The notes beneath the pieces were generated by a model that did not search any database, was not told the origin of the DNA, and saw only the letters and a program-made list of their open reading frames with translations. Shown here in pieces: positions 26,221 to 36,035 of a stretch of 64,000 nt of DNA (position 1 is its first letter; each line of letters opens with the position of its first letter). The position numbers and the translations under genes were made by a program. This DNA is from Fibrella aestuarina BUZ 2 (lineage in GTDB: Bacteria > Bacteroidota > Bacteroidia > Cytophagales > Spirosomataceae): the NCBI RefSeq assembly GCF_000331105.1, contig NC_020054.1, positions 796,001 through 860,000 on the forward strand, in the 5' to 3' direction.

Positions 26221-27009
26221 TTACGCTTCTACCGTCGCGGGCGTCAGGATGATTTTGCCTTTGATGAGGCTGCGCTGACCCGGATACTCGGCGAAGAAGG
26301 CGTTGCGGCCGTGCATCACCCGGTCGTCGTGGAAGAAAACGCACTCGCCTTCTTGCAACTGCACCGGCGTAATGATACCCGCTTCCATCACACGCGTTTC
26401 GAGAAATTTGTGCCAGCGATCCACCAGATCAAGTGCTTCGGGCGTGTTGTCGTCGCGGTCGACGCAGAAGAAGTTGAAGTTGGCCAGATAGCCGCCTTCG
26501 CCGTCTTCGTAGAGGCACTTGCGCACTTTACGCTGACCACCTTTCTGGTGCACCACGTCGGTAGTCAGCAGGTCGTTGAGCAGTTTTTCTTCGCCGTCGA
26601 GCTTGAGGCATTCGATGAGCAGGGGCAGGTCAACGAAGGTCGTGGCGCCGCCCAGCTTGGCCCGTGAGGCACAGTAGAAGAAATTGACCGCTTCTTCGCC
26701 GTTCAGCTCCACATACGAGTCGTCAGTGTGCAGGGGCTGACGGGTGTTGCTCGACCGGTACCGATCCGGAATCTCCGGGTTGTAGGTGATGTCGATCCAG
26801 CGGTTGTTCACCTGTTGGCCCGTCGCGATGTCTTCATCGGCCGCATGAATTTTACCAATTGTCTCCGACAGGTGGCTGTAAAATTCGTGGACCGGCATAT
26901 CGGGCTTGAAATCGACGAGCTGCACAACGCGGTTAGCGAGAACCGCCTGCTTCACGTTCTCGATGGTTTCATCGAGGGTGGTATAGGTGACTTTGGCAAA
27001 GAAGTTCAT
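26221..27009 (-). CDS. TauD/TfdA-like Fe(II)/2-oxoglutarate dioxygenase
   Basis: The 262-residue protein starts at ATG 27009 (MNFFAKVTYTTLDETI); an in-frame extension upstream is proline- and threonine-rich and unlikely. The iron-binding facial triad is visible as His and Asp in QPLHTDDSYVEL and the distal His in FFHDDRVMHGRNAF; the arginine in PGQRSLIKGKIIL may bind 2-oxoglutarate. The family hydroxylates many small molecules, so the substrate is unknown. It stands alone with its own spacer on each side. Confidence 0.85.
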   Translation of the reverse strand: MNFFAKVTYTTLDETIENVKQAVLANRVVQLVDFKPDMPVHEFYSHLSETIGKIHAADEDIATGQQVNNRWIDITYNPEIPDRYRSSNTRQPLHTDDSYVELNGEEAVNFFYCASRAKLGGATTFVDLPLLIECLKLDGEEKLLNDLLTTDVVHQKGGQRKVRKCLYEDGEGGYLANFNFFCVDRDDNTPEALDLVDRWHKFLETRVMEAGIITPVQLQEGECVFFHDDRVMHGRNAFFAEYPGQRSLIKGKIILTPATVEA

Positions 27010-27276
27010 GTGTGTACGTGTCTGTGTATGTGTTGGTTCGATGTGATTAGTCGGCAAGGTACGCAACGAACAGTCAGGTTGTGGCGGCGGCAATCAACTG
27101 CCAATCTGATTGTTATCAACCCGTCGTGGGCGGGGCCGGTGCGAAACGTACCTGCCAGCGCAGTTGCGTATATATCAACCGGTACTACAAGCAACGGTGC
27201 CCAGATGTTCCGCAAATCAGCTTTTTTAAGCGAACGGTTTTCGCCTACCTAACTAGACCGCTGTGGTGTTGTGGGG

Positions 27277-29379
27277 TCACCGAAGGAACCGGATAATGCC
27301 GATTTCGAACAGCAGAAAGGCCAGCGCCGCGATCAGAAAATAGGGCCAGAGGTTAGTGCCCACATTTTCGCGCTCCAGTACCTGCACAAAATCGCGGTCC
27401 TGCGCGCTATCGAATACCTCGACATTTGCCTGCCCGGCAAAGGCCTGCCGAAGCTCCGCCGGGCTGTAAAAATTCATCTGCGACTCGGCCCGGCCGTGGT
27501 TGAGGGCCACGATGCGCTCGGTTTGGGGTTGCCCGTTAGCATCGGTTCGTTGTAACTCAAAAAAGCCCGCCTCGATCGACTGCCCGGCATTGAGCTGGTT
27601 GGCCTTGGGTAGTTCCAGCGTTAGCTGATTGCCTACTACCCGTTGCACCGGAATAAATTCGAACGCTTTGTTCTTCAGCTTGTACACCGCCTGATCGGTA
27701 GCCTGCCCGGTGCCGGCCCGGGTGGGCAGCGTCAGCAGGTTGTCGTCGAAGGTGTAGGCCACGCGTTGCGGCCGCACGCTTAGCGCGGCCATTTTGTACA
27801 TCAGCGGCACAAAGAGGGCGTGTTGGGCCAGATTGCCATAGTCGGGGCTGAGTGGGCTGGCCAGTAGGTACAGTTGGCCCTGCTGCCGGTTGCCGTTGGA
27901 TACGCGCGACTGCGTCAGAAACGCCTGCCCACTGCGGAGGGTCAACAGGCGGTCGCCGCTGGCCCACTGCCAGACGGGCGTAGCCTGTGGCATGTTGAGG
28001 CTTTCTTGCTGAAAACCCTGCTGAAATACGTCGGAAAAGAACGGATTGCGCCGGTCGGGCTCGGCTACCGGCAATGGTGTGGCCCCTGCCGATGAAACAA
28101 CCTGCAAACCAGGTACGTTGAGCGCGGCCAGAAACGGCCCATAACTACCCTGATCGGGCTGTGAGGGCGGAATCACGACCAGGCTACCACCCTGCCGGGC
28201 AAACTGCTCCAACTCGGTGCGCAACGTACCGGCGATCTGCGCCACGCCTTCGAGCACGACCAAGTCGGTGCCTTTCAACTGCCCCACGTCGAAGTTCTGG
28301 GCGGTAAACTGCCGGAAGCTAAAGAGGCTATCGTTGTCGAAAACCGCCTGCACATAATCCGACGGGCTGCGTTGGCCGTAGAGGTGCAACACCCGGATAG
28401 CGGGCGACGCTTCGAGCGTAAAATAATATTCGTTGTCGAACGTAACGGGGAAGTCGTCGAAGACCACGCGGCCCCGGTGAAAGCCCTTCTTCGTCACGTT
28501 GATGGTCATGGCTACGTCGCCGGTGCCGTTGGCGGGTAGGTTAACCGAGGCCGTTGACACCTGCACGTCATCGATGTAGAGCCGGATGGGCAGGTTCTGC
28601 ACGGCTTCTTTGCCGCTGTTCTGAAGCCGCACGTTCAGGCTATTGTTCTGCTGCTCGCGGATAAACGGCGTACCCAGCCAGACCGAATCGACGGCCACGT
28701 TGCGCACGGCCTGCGCCTGAATCGGTACCAGAAAGAGCCGATCGGCGGTGTCGATTTTAAGGCGGCTTAGGTCGCCAGCAGTGCTTTTCTGGAAATCGGA
28801 GAACCAAAACAACTGATGCCCGGCGCCCCGGTTGGTTGCCGCCAGCAGGTTGCGCTGCCGCCGGTATACGGCATCGAGCGTGCGCGGCGTCTGCGCCAGT
28901 TTGATCGACGTGACGCGATCGCGCAGGTCTTCGGCGTTGGTGGTTTGCTGCTCAGCGGCTGAAAAATCGTTGGTGAGCAGTTGCAGCGACGTGGCGTTGC
29001 GAAAGAGCGTCAGCAATTCATCGAGTTTCCCGACGGCAATGTCGATATACCGCTTTTCGTTCTGCTCGTTCTGCATGCTGAACGAGTTGTCGACATAGAA
29101 GCTGGTAATGCCCTGTCGCTTGAGGCCCATGGCACTCTTCGACGCCTTGAAGGGCTGGGCAAAGGCCATGACCAGCGCCGCCAGAAACAGGCAGCGTGCC
29201 GCCAGCACCAGCCAATGCCGCAGCCGCCGAAACGACCGGGTGTTGGTCTGCACCGACTGTAGCAGGGCCACGTTGGTGAAAAACACCCGCCGGGTACGTC
29301 GGAAGTTAAAAAAGTGAATGGCAATCGGGATGGTTAGCCCCAATAAACCCCACAGAAAAGACGGGAAAAGGAAACTCAT
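27277..29379 (-). CDS. BatA-domain membrane protein with von Willebrand-like region
   Basis: The 700-residue protein opens with the BatA N-terminal domain (FLFPSFLWGLLGLTIPIAIHFFNFRRTRRVFFTNVALL), has a second helix at about 57-75 (LVLAARCLFLAALVMAFAQPF), a metal-site-like VDNSFSMQ (DxSxS-type) that opens a von Willebrand-like fold, a long periplasmic beta-rich part, and a final membrane helix at the C-terminus (LWPYFLIAALAFLLFEIGIIRFL). This fits the BatA domain-containing envelope proteins common in Bacteroidota. The rest of a Bat operon (MoxR, BatB, BatE) is absent nearby. Confidence 0.85.
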   Translation of the reverse strand: MSFLFPSFLWGLLGLTIPIAIHFFNFRRTRRVFFTNVALLQSVQTNTRSFRRLRHWLVLAARCLFLAALVMAFAQPFKASKSAMGLKRQGITSFYVDNSFSMQNEQNEKRYIDIAVGKLDELLTLFRNATSLQLLTNDFSAAEQQTTNAEDLRDRVTSIKLAQTPRTLDAVYRRQRNLLAATNRGAGHQLFWFSDFQKSTAGDLSRLKIDTADRLFLVPIQAQAVRNVAVDSVWLGTPFIREQQNNSLNVRLQNSGKEAVQNLPIRLYIDDVQVSTASVNLPANGTGDVAMTINVTKKGFHRGRVVFDDFPVTFDNEYYFTLEASPAIRVLHLYGQRSPSDYVQAVFDNDSLFSFRQFTAQNFDVGQLKGTDLVVLEGVAQIAGTLRTELEQFARQGGSLVVIPPSQPDQGSYGPFLAALNVPGLQVVSSAGATPLPVAEPDRRNPFFSDVFQQGFQQESLNMPQATPVWQWASGDRLLTLRSGQAFLTQSRVSNGNRQQGQLYLLASPLSPDYGNLAQHALFVPLMYKMAALSVRPQRVAYTFDDNLLTLPTRAGTGQATDQAVYKLKNKAFEFIPVQRVVGNQLTLELPKANQLNAGQSIEAGFFELQRTDANGQPQTERIVALNHGRAESQMNFYSPAELRQAFAGQANVEVFDSAQDRDFVQVLERENVGTNLWPYFLIAALAFLLFEIGIIRFLR

Positions 29380-29392
29380 GAAGAGGAGAAGG

Positions 29393-29468
29393 GACGTTCA
29401 ATGGTCAACGCTCAACGTGTACGCTTATTCAATAAAGTACATAAACGCTGAACATTGAACGCCAGACG
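29393..29468. repeat. Imperfect intergenic inverted repeat (TTCAACG family)
   Basis: The arms cgttcaatggtcaacg and cgctgaacattgaacg pair at 14 of 16 positions around a loop of about 40 nt between ribBA and the BatA-domain gene. Confidence 0.65.
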
Positions 29469-30695
29469 TTAAACCTTATTCAATAGGTGCCCCATTTTAT
29501 CACGCTTTGTTGCTAAATAACGCTCATTATGGGGGTTACTGGGCATTTCAATTGGCACGGTATCTACAATTTCCAGGCCATAGCCCATCAGGCCCGCGCG
29601 TTTCTTCGGGTTGTTGGAGATGAGACGGAGCTTGTGGACGTTCAGGTCGCGCAGGATTTGCGCCCCCACGCCATAATCGCGGGCATCCATCGGCAGGCCC
29701 AGGTCCAGATTGGCTTCCACGGTGTCGCGGCCCATTTCCTGCAGTTTATAGGCTTTCAGTTTGTTGATCAGGCCAATGCCGCGCCCTTCCTGAAACATGT
29801 AGAGCACCACGCCTTTGCCTTCGCGCTCAACCATTTCCATGGCCGCGTGGAGCTGCCCGCCGCAGTCACAACGGCACGAACCGAAAATGTCGCCCGTGAC
29901 GCAGGACGAGTGTACGCGCACCAGCACGGGTTCGCCCGGCTCCCAGGTGCCTTTCACCAGCGCCAGGTGAGTGTCGTCGGTGTTGCTTTGTTTAAAGGCG
30001 ATGAGGTCGAAGTGGCCCCATTCGGTTGGCATATCCACACCGATTTCGCGGCGGATAAGGCTCTCGGTGCGTAGGCGGTAGGCGATCAGGTCCTGAATGC
30101 TGATGAGCTTCATGCCGAAGCGATCGGCCATCACACGCAGCTCGGGCAGCCGGGCCATCGTCCCATCTTCGTTCAGCACTTCGATCAGCACCCCGGCGGG
30201 TTTCAAGCCCGCCAGCCGCGCCAGATCAACGGCCGCTTCGGTATGCCCCGCCCGACGGATAACGCCCCCTTCGACGGCCCGCAACGGGAAAATATGGCCG
30301 GGACGGCCTAACTCATCGGGGTTGGTGTCAGGATCGACCAACGCGCGAATGGTCTTCGACCGATCGGAAGCTGAAATGCCCGTGGTGCACCCATGCCCCA
30401 GCAAATCGACCGACACGGTAAACGGCGTGGTGTGGACCGACGTGTTGTTGCCCACCATCATATCGAGACCAAGTTCGTCGCAACGCTCAATGGTCAGCGG
30501 GGCGCACATGAGGCCCCGCGCTTCTTTGATCATGAAATTGACCAGCTCAGGCGTGATGGTTTCTGCCGCGCAGATCATGTCGCCTTCGTTTTCCCGGTCT
30601 TCGTCATCAACCACCAAAACGATCTTACCGGCGCGTATGTCGGCGATCGCCTCCTCTATAGTATCCAGGTGGATAATCGTAGTATCTTTGTTCAT
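29469..30695 (-). CDS. ribBA: Bifunctional 3,4-dihydroxy-2-butanone-4-phosphate synthase / GTP cyclohydrolase II
   Basis: RibBA makes both precursors of riboflavin. Residues 1-205 are the RibB part, with the acidic metal loop [11 protein letters not shown] and [15 protein letters not shown]. From about 210 the GTP cyclohydrolase II part carries the zinc cysteines in [20 protein letters not shown], the [20 protein letters not shown] loop and [16 protein letters not shown]. The 408-residue length is standard. Other rib genes are not in the window. A candidate promoter (TATCTTTG, minus strand) is at 30808-30815. Confidence 0.97.
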   Translation of the reverse strand: MNKDTTIIHLDTIEEAIADIRAGKIVLVVDDEDRENEGDMICAAETITPELVNFMIKEARGLMCAPLTIERCDELGLDMMVGNNTSVHTTPFTVSVDLLGHGCTTGISASDRSKTIRALVDPDTNPDELGRPGHIFPLRAVEGGVIRRAGHTEAAVDLARLAGLKPAGVLIEVLNEDGTMARLPELRVMADRFGMKLISIQDLIAYRLRTESLIRREIGVDMPTEWGHFDLIAFKQSNTDDTHLALVKGTWEPGEPVLVRVHSSCVTGDIFGSCRCDCGGQLHAAMEMVEREGKGVVLYMFQEGRGIGLINKLKAYKLQEMGRDTVEANLDLGLPMDARDYGVGAQILRDLNVHKLRLISNNPKKRAGLMGYGLEIVDTVPIEMPSNPHNERYLATKRDKMGHLLNKV

Positions 30696-30807
30696 AGCAT
30701 GTAGCCGTTGGCTTTACCGAATAGTGGCCTGTTTTTTGTGACGAACTGGTCAGACTCAGGTACGTTGCGGAGGCCCAGGTGGCTTACGAGGGTAAAACGG
30801 GTTCTGA

Positions 30808-30815
30808 CAAAGATA
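30808..30815 (-). promoter_or_regulatory. Candidate -7 element of ribBA (TATCTTTG)
   Basis: An exact TAnnTTTG match on the minus strand with a TTTT stretch about 20 nt upstream. The predicted ribBA leader is about 105 nt. I see no FMN riboswitch features in it. Confidence 0.4.
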
Positions 30816-30899
30816 CGTTTCGTCCGATGCGAAAACGGCGCAATCGACGTTAGGAAGTCAGATCATTTAAGTAGTTGTTATACGAAAGAGCAATACGTT

Positions 30900-32876
30900 G
30901 TGAGCGCAATTTTTTACAGGCTTTTGGCGGTTGGTGCCCTTTGGAGCTGCCTGTTTTTTAGTGTCCATACGGCGTGGGGTCAATGTCCGACAGGTAGTTA
31001 TCCAGGCGACCCCAACGTTGGCTCGTTTACTGTGCCCGCAAAAGTTTGTCTGGGACAGCCTATCACCGTATCGGGCTTACCCACCGATGTGAAGAATCCG
31101 GGTTATGCCTATCAGTACGACGGAAAAACCCCCGCCGTGAATGTCAACACCATTTCTACAACGACATTTACGTACACCCAACCCGGTAGCTTCACCATTT
31201 TGCAGAAAGCCAACCGGGCGCAGGGCACGATTGCCTGCCGCACCGTCGAAGTGATTCAGCCCAAACCCATCGAGTTTACAGCCAAAGTCTGTTCGGCCCT
31301 GAGCACTACGCTGACATATAACTTGACGGCTGAAACCGCCACGTATGACGTCATCACCATTACGTGGGGCGACGGGTCGAGTGATACGTACCCAACACCG
31401 GGGCCTAAAACGGTCGTCCATACTTACGCCAACACGCAGTCGCGTACGGTCACCGTACGCGGGCTGATCACCGGTGCTAGCGGCTGTCAAGGGCCGTCGT
31501 CACAGACAGTGGTGGTTCCCCAAAATGCATCCTCGGCCGTGAATCCGGTTATCAATTCACTGATCTCGTCGGATAATGCCATCACGCTGCGCTACCAGGC
31601 GCCGACGGGCACGACAGCGGAGATCCTGCGCAAAGACGCGGGTGGCAGTGCCTTTGTCAACGCGGGGCTGATTAGCCCGGGCAGCCCGTTTACGGTGGCC
31701 GCTCCTTCCGATAAAGTAACCTGCTTTCAGGTGGTGGCTAAAGATGCCTGCGGTGTCGAGCGGCGGTCGTCGGAAGTGTGTAGCCTGGTGCTCAACGCGC
31801 AGGCCGGCGACCGGCAGAACAAGCTCAACTGGATTCCCTACAGCGGCACCTACGACAGTTTCCGGGGCTATCGCATTTACCGCAATGGTGGCGCGCCACT
31901 CGTCGGTGGGTTGCCCTCGGGACAGAGTGCCTACGCCGATGCCTTCAACATTCAATGCGGCGATCGCTACTGCTACCGGCTGGAAGCGACACTAACCAAC
32001 CCGCCTGTTACACCCGACCAAACGATCGTCACCTCGGCCGAGTCGTGCGTGACGGGCGTCGATGCAGGCACTATTGCGGGACCCGCGTCGGTGTTCGTCT
32101 CGGTGCAGGGTGATGGCGTCTACGTGAAGTCGGCCCTGCCCCAGCCGCAGACAACGCCAGCGGCCGTGTACACGCTGGTAGTGGCCCGCGCCAATCAGTT
32201 CGGTGGTCCGTTTACCGATCTGGGCACCAGCAACGACCTGACCTATACCGACAAAACCGCCAGCACCGGTACGCAGAGCTACTGCTACCAGACGGCCGTC
32301 ATCAACAAGTGTGGCAGTAAATCAGCCTATACCAAACCGGCCTGCTCGATCCTGCTGACGGTTGGCCCCGATGGGGTATTGCGCTGGAATAAAGATTCGC
32401 CGTTTTCCGATCAGTCGCCCGGCTCGTACCTCATCGTCCAGATCGACCCCAACACGGGACAGCCCGATAACAAGTTCGATATTGGCCGGGTGACGCAATA
32501 CACGCCCGATCCGCAAAGTCAGGTGACACAGTATCAGGTCGTAGCCGTTGACTCGAAGGGCATCGAGAGCTATTCGAACCCGATTGATGTGCAACTGGCT
32601 CCGCGGTTGTTTGTCCCGACGGCCTTCTCACCCAACGGCGACACGCAGAACAACGAATTCATACCCAAGGGTATGTTCTGGAATGAGTTAGACATGACGC
32701 TGTTCGACCGGTGGGGCAACGTGGTGTACAACACGACCAACAAAGACGATAAGGGCTGGAACGGCGACGTAAACGGGCAGCCTGCACAATCGGGCTATTA
32801 CACGTATCGCATCAAGATCAAGGATGTAAACGGTAAGACCTACGAACGGACCGGCCGCTTTCTGCTCATCCGATGA
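30900..32876 (+). CDS. Secreted PKD-like protein with type B gliding/T9SS C-terminal domain
   Basis: The C-terminal ~90 residues (LFVPTAFSPNGDTQNNEF, LFDRWGNVVYNT, GWNGDVNGQ, GYYTYRIKIKDVNGKTYERTGRFLLIR) form a type B sorting domain for the type IX secretion system. A PKD-like domain lies at about 110-205 (ITWGDGSSDTYPTPGPKTVVHTYA), followed by fibronectin-like modules. GTG 30900 is chosen because it gives the signal peptide VSAIFYRLLAVGALWSCLFFSVHTAWGQ; the longer frame to 30708 adds residues unlike a signal sequence. It is likely a surface protein of unknown ligand, divergent from ribBA. Confidence 0.85.
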   Translation: MSAIFYRLLAVGALWSCLFFSVHTAWGQCPTGSYPGDPNVGSFTVPAKVCLGQPITVSGLPTDVKNPGYAYQYDGKTPAVNVNTISTTTFTYTQPGSFTILQKANRAQGTIACRTVEVIQPKPIEFTAKVCSALSTTLTYNLTAETATYDVITITWGDGSSDTYPTPGPKTVVHTYANTQSRTVTVRGLITGASGCQGPSSQTVVVPQNASSAVNPVINSLISSDNAITLRYQAPTGTTAEILRKDAGGSAFVNAGLISPGSPFTVAAPSDKVTCFQVVAKDACGVERRSSEVCSLVLNAQAGDRQNKLNWIPYSGTYDSFRGYRIYRNGGAPLVGGLPSGQSAYADAFNIQCGDRYCYRLEATLTNPPVTPDQTIVTSAESCVTGVDAGTIAGPASVFVSVQGDGVYVKSALPQPQTTPAAVYTLVVARANQFGGPFTDLGTSNDLTYTDKTASTGTQSYCYQTAVINKCGSKSAYTKPACSILLTVGPDGVLRWNKDSPFSDQSPGSYLIVQIDPNTGQPDNKFDIGRVTQYTPDPQSQVTQYQVVAVDSKGIESYSNPIDVQLAPRLFVPTAFSPNGDTQNNEFIPKGMFWNELDMTLFDRWGNVVYNTTNKDDKGWNGDVNGQPAQSGYYTYRIKIKDVNGKTYERTGRFLLIR

Positions 32877-32884
32877 ACTGAAAC

Positions 32885-32982
32885 GAACCGAACGATGTGT
32901 AATGAACAAGGTATAAAGAATGATGCGCCCCCGGCGGACCGCATTGTTCATTATACACTATACATTACTCCTTGTTCAGTAA
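32885..32982. repeat. Intergenic inverted repeat, ATTATTCATTATACA family
   Basis: Imperfect arms around gtgtaatgaacaaggtataa and ttcattatacactatacat pair between the type B protein gene and the YbaB gene. The right arm is near-identical in wording to that at 58.19 kb. Confidence 0.55.
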
Positions 32983-32986
32983 AGCT

Positions 32987-33334
32987 ATGTTTGGAAATCT
33001 TGGCGATATGATGGGCATGATGGGGAAGATGAAGGAAATCCAGGCCAAAATGAAAGCGGCCCAGGATAGCCTCAACACCATCAGTGCCACCGGCGAATCG
33101 GGCGCAGGCCTGGTTCGGGCCACCGTAAATGGCCAGAAACAACTCATCCAACTCGACATCGACCCCGATCTGGTCAAGCCGGATGATCGTGAAATGCTTC
33201 AGGATCTGATCGTGGCGGCCATCAACAAGGCGATGGATAACGTCGAGCCGAAAATTAAGGCGCACATCCAGCAGGCCACCGAGGGGCTGCTGCCCAACAT
33301 TCCCGGCATGGACTTGGGTAACCTGATGGGATAA
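32987..33334 (+). CDS. YbaB/EbfC family nucleoid-associated protein
   Basis: The 115-residue protein has the small DNA-binding fold of this family: a Met-rich helix (MFGNLGDMMGMMGKMKEIQAKMKAAQDSL), a beta hairpin (SGAGLVRATVNGQKQLIQLDIDPDLV) and DREMLQDLIVAAINKAMDNVEPKIKAHI. Family members bind DNA as dimers and are often linked to dnaX-recR, which is not the case here. ATG 32987 is preferred over TTG 32972. Confidence 0.93.
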   Translation: MFGNLGDMMGMMGKMKEIQAKMKAAQDSLNTISATGESGAGLVRATVNGQKQLIQLDIDPDLVKPDDREMLQDLIVAAINKAMDNVEPKIKAHIQQATEGLLPNIPGMDLGNLMG

Positions 33335-33389
33335 AGGATTGGCAACGTAGCGGCGTACCGTACAGATGACGCGGCGGTGCCATCATAGT

Positions 33390-34391
33390 ATGCAGTTAGC
33401 CATTGTTATTCTGAATTATAACGGGCGGGATTTCCTGGCCCGGTTCCTGCCGTCGGTGTTAGCACACGCCGACGGCTTTTCGGTTTATGTGGCCGATAAC
33501 GCCAGCACCGACGATTCGGTAACGTACCTGCGCGCGCAGTTTCCGCAGGTACGTATACTGCAACTGCCCACCAACGAGGGCTACGCCGGTGGCTACAACA
33601 CCGCCCTCCGGCAGATCGACGCCGAGTTTTATTGCCTGCTCAATTCCGACGTTGAGGTGTCGCCCAACTGGATCCGGCCCGTGCTCGACCTGTTTGCGGC
33701 CAACCCCAAGGCTGTCGCCTGCCAGCCCAAGATTAGGATGCACGCCCAACCCGAGCTGTTCGAGTATGCGGGCGGAGCCGGTGGCTACCTCGACTGGCTG
33801 GGCTTTGCCGGTTGCCGGGGCCGCCTGTTCGATACGCTCGAGCCCGATACGGGCCAGTACGACGACGACCGGCGGGTGTTCTGGGCGTCGGGGGCGTGCC
33901 TGTTTGTGCAGGCGTCGGTCTTCCACGAAACGGGCGGGTTCGACGCGTCGTTTTTCGCGCATATGGAAGAAATCGACTGGTGCTGGCGGGTGCAGCGGCT
34001 GGGCTACGAAGTCTGGACCTGCGGTGGCTCGGTGGTGTACCATGTGGGGGCCGGTACGCTGGCAAAAACCAACCCGAAAAAGACGTACCTGAACTACCGC
34101 AATAGCCTCGCGATGCTGTACAAAAACCTACCGCAACGCAATCCGTGGGGGTTACTGCTGTTTCGCCTGATCGTGGATGGCCTCTCGGCGGCGCCATTGC
34201 TGCTACGTGGCGAACTGGCAGCCATCTGGGCCATCATCCGGGCACATTTCGCGTTCTACGGCTGGCTCCCCCGGCTCCGGCCGCAGCGGCAGGCCCTGGC
34301 ACGGCAGGCTACCACCACCGTACCGCTTTTCCCCAAAAGCTTTATCTGGGCCTACTTCGTCAAAGGCATCCGCCGCTTCGCTGATTTGTAG
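33390..34391 (+). CDS. Family 2 glycosyltransferase (rhamnosyltransferase-like)
   Basis: The 333-residue GT-A enzyme shows LAIVILNYNGRDFLARFLPSVL, VADNASTDDSV, the donor and metal site LLNSDVEVSPNW, and the acceptor-side WASGACLFVQASVFHETGGFD followed by HMEEIDWCWR. This is the pattern of rhamnosyl- and related transferases of O-antigen or exopolysaccharide synthesis. A hydrophobic C-terminal helix pair (LLLFRLIVDGLSAAPLLLRG) suggests membrane attachment. ATG 33390 is chosen over 33366. It stands alone between YbaB and the redox cluster. Confidence 0.92.
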   Translation: MQLAIVILNYNGRDFLARFLPSVLAHADGFSVYVADNASTDDSVTYLRAQFPQVRILQLPTNEGYAGGYNTALRQIDAEFYCLLNSDVEVSPNWIRPVLDLFAANPKAVACQPKIRMHAQPELFEYAGGAGGYLDWLGFAGCRGRLFDTLEPDTGQYDDDRRVFWASGACLFVQASVFHETGGFDASFFAHMEEIDWCWRVQRLGYEVWTCGGSVVYHVGAGTLAKTNPKKTYLNYRNSLAMLYKNLPQRNPWGLLLFRLIVDGLSAAPLLLRGELAAIWAIIRAHFAFYGWLPRLRPQRQALARQATTTVPLFPKSFIWAYFVKGIRRFADL

Positions 34392-34444
34392 GGGGCTCGG
34401 GGCAGGGGATAGATCGACGACCTTGCTCCCTGCCCCGAGCCCCC
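34391..34444. repeat. Perfect 17-bp GC-rich inverted repeat (GGGCTCG family)
   Basis: Arms 34391-34407 (gggggctcggggcaggg) and 34428-34444 are perfect complements around a 20-nt loop directly after the glycosyltransferase stop; it is likely a terminator hairpin without a strong T-run. Confidence 0.85.
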
Positions 34445-34563
34445 GCCCCAAGTCCTTCGTCCAAAAACTTTTCCTGCCGACGCAACCGGCGGCGAAGGCT
34501 TTCCGTACAGCGTAATGAACCGGTTCAACTGTCATGTTTCTCTCCGAAAATCAGTTGAAAATT

Positions 34564-35412
34564 ATGCTGTACAAACCTTACTTTTTCCGTTCTTTTCTGG
34601 TGGCTATGCTGTCGACGGCTTCGCTCGTTGCTGCGCTGACAGCCTGTAAGAAAGACACCGAAGCGACGCCCGGTCCCGATATTCAGGTCAACCCGACCTC
34701 GCTCGGCAACGTCATCACCGACCAGAATGGACGAACGCTGTACTTCTTCGCGCCGGACGTCACGGGCAAATCAGCCTGCTCGGGTCAGTGCCTGGATACG
34801 TGGCCCATTTTTTACAAAGAAACGCCTACCTTGAGTACGAGTCTTGCTGCGGCGGATTTCACAACCATCACCCGCGCCGATGGCAGTAAACAAACCGCTT
34901 TTCAGGGTTGGCCGCTGTATTATTACAAAAGCGATACGAAAGCAGGCGACGTGCTCGGCGAGAATGTCAATAAGGTCTGGTACGTAGCCAAACCCGACTA
35001 CACGGTGATGATCGCGTCGGCGCAACTCGTGGGTAACGACGGTAAATCATACACGAAAGACTATAAGGAAGGCACCGGGTCGACGCTCTACTTCACCGAT
35101 GCAGGCGGCAAAACGCTGTATGCTTTCGCCAATGACAAGAAAGGAACGAACAACTACACCAAGGCCGACTTCAGCAACAACGCGACCTGGCCCATTTGGG
35201 AAGGTTCGGCGATCAAGTCGATTCCGTCGATCTTGAAAGCGAGCGATTTTGCTACGACCACGGCCGCCGGTCGCACACAACTTACGTATAAAGGGTGGCC
35301 GCTCTATTATTTTGGTCCGGATGCCGGTCAGCGTGGTGTTACCAAGGGCGTTAGCGTACCCAGGCCGGGTGTGTGGCCCATTGTGTATGTCGACTCCCCG
35401 GATGCGCCCTAG
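34564..35412 (+). CDS. Lipoprotein with two Lipoprotein_15 (secreted repeat) domains
   Basis: A lipoprotein signal ends in LVAALTAC (about residue 27). Two repeats of the family often called 'secreted repeat of unknown function' follow: ITDQNGRTLYFFAPDVTGKSACSGQC then DTWPI, and GSTLYFTDAGGKTLYAFANDKKG then ATWPIWEG, with GWPLYYYKSD and GWPLYYFGPD partners. The first repeat has a CSGQC pair; the second lacks the cysteines. The family's role is undefined but it often sits with redox proteins. ATG 34564 is used (34534 is an alternative). It is the first of six co-directional genes ending with a YceI protein. Confidence 0.85.
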   Translation: MLYKPYFFRSFLVAMLSTASLVAALTACKKDTEATPGPDIQVNPTSLGNVITDQNGRTLYFFAPDVTGKSACSGQCLDTWPIFYKETPTLSTSLAAADFTTITRADGSKQTAFQGWPLYYYKSDTKAGDVLGENVNKVWYVAKPDYTVMIASAQLVGNDGKSYTKDYKEGTGSTLYFTDAGGKTLYAFANDKKGTNNYTKADFSNNATWPIWEGSAIKSIPSILKASDFATTTAAGRTQLTYKGWPLYYFGPDAGQRGVTKGVSVPRPGVWPIVYVDSPDAP

Positions 35413-35459
35413 TCAGTTGCTTCTGATTGCTTGATTTATAACGCTTCGACGCTCGTTTT

Positions 35460-36035
35460 ATGGCGAATCCGCCGTCCATACAGGCTCTACCTGACTTGCT
35501 GGCAGGCTGTCTGCGCCATAACCGGCGTAGCCAGGAGATGCTCTACCGGCAATTCTATGGCTATGCGATGAGCGTCTGCCTGCGCTACACGCAGACCCGC
35601 GAAGAAGCCGTGGAAGTGCTCAACGATGGATTCCTGAAAGTGTTTACGAAGCTACACCAATATGATCCGGCGCAACCCTTCAAGCCCTGGCTGCGCCGGA
35701 TCCTGATCAACACCGCTACCGACTATTACCGGCAGGCCGCGCCGCACTATTACCAGAACGACCTGCACGCCGCCGAACACCTGATGAGTCAGGAAGCCGA
35801 CGCCCTGAGCGGGTTGAGCCATGAGTACCTGCTGTCGTTGGTACAGCAACTGACGCCAGCCTATCGGATGGTGTTCAACCTGTATGCCATTGATGGGTAC
35901 AGCCACGACGAGATCGCCACGCAGCTAGGTATCTCGGTGGGGTCGTCGAAATCGAACCTGGCGCGGGCGCGGGAAAATCTGCGGCTGTTGCTACAAAAAA
36001 AAACGAGCGATGAGTATGGAAGAGTGGCCCGATAA
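35460..36035 (+). CDS. ECF-type RNA polymerase sigma factor
   Basis: The 191-residue protein has region 2 (RRSQEMLYRQFYGYAMSVCLRYTQTREEAVEVLNDGFLKVF, with WLRRILINTATDYYR) and region 4 (LVQQLTPAYRMVFNLYAIDGYSHDEIATQLGISVGSSKSNLARARENL), the standard extracytoplasmic-function layout. It overlaps the next gene by 26 nt; that gene starts with an anti-sigma-like cytoplasmic segment plus membrane helix, so the pair is probably a sigma/anti-sigma unit. It likely controls the flanking lipoprotein/Rieske/YceI genes, which is inference. Confidence 0.93.
   Translation: MANPPSIQALPDLLAGCLRHNRRSQEMLYRQFYGYAMSVCLRYTQTREEAVEVLNDGFLKVFTKLHQYDPAQPFKPWLRRILINTATDYYRQAAPHYYQNDLHAAEHLMSQEADALSGLSHEYLLSLVQQLTPAYRMVFNLYAIDGYSHDEIATQLGISVGSSKSNLARARENLRLLLQKKTSDEYGRVAR

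Noticed and set aside
30696..30899. Possible FMN riboswitch upstream of ribBA
   Set aside because: The predicted leader is only about 105 nt and the conserved FMN-element motifs are not visible.
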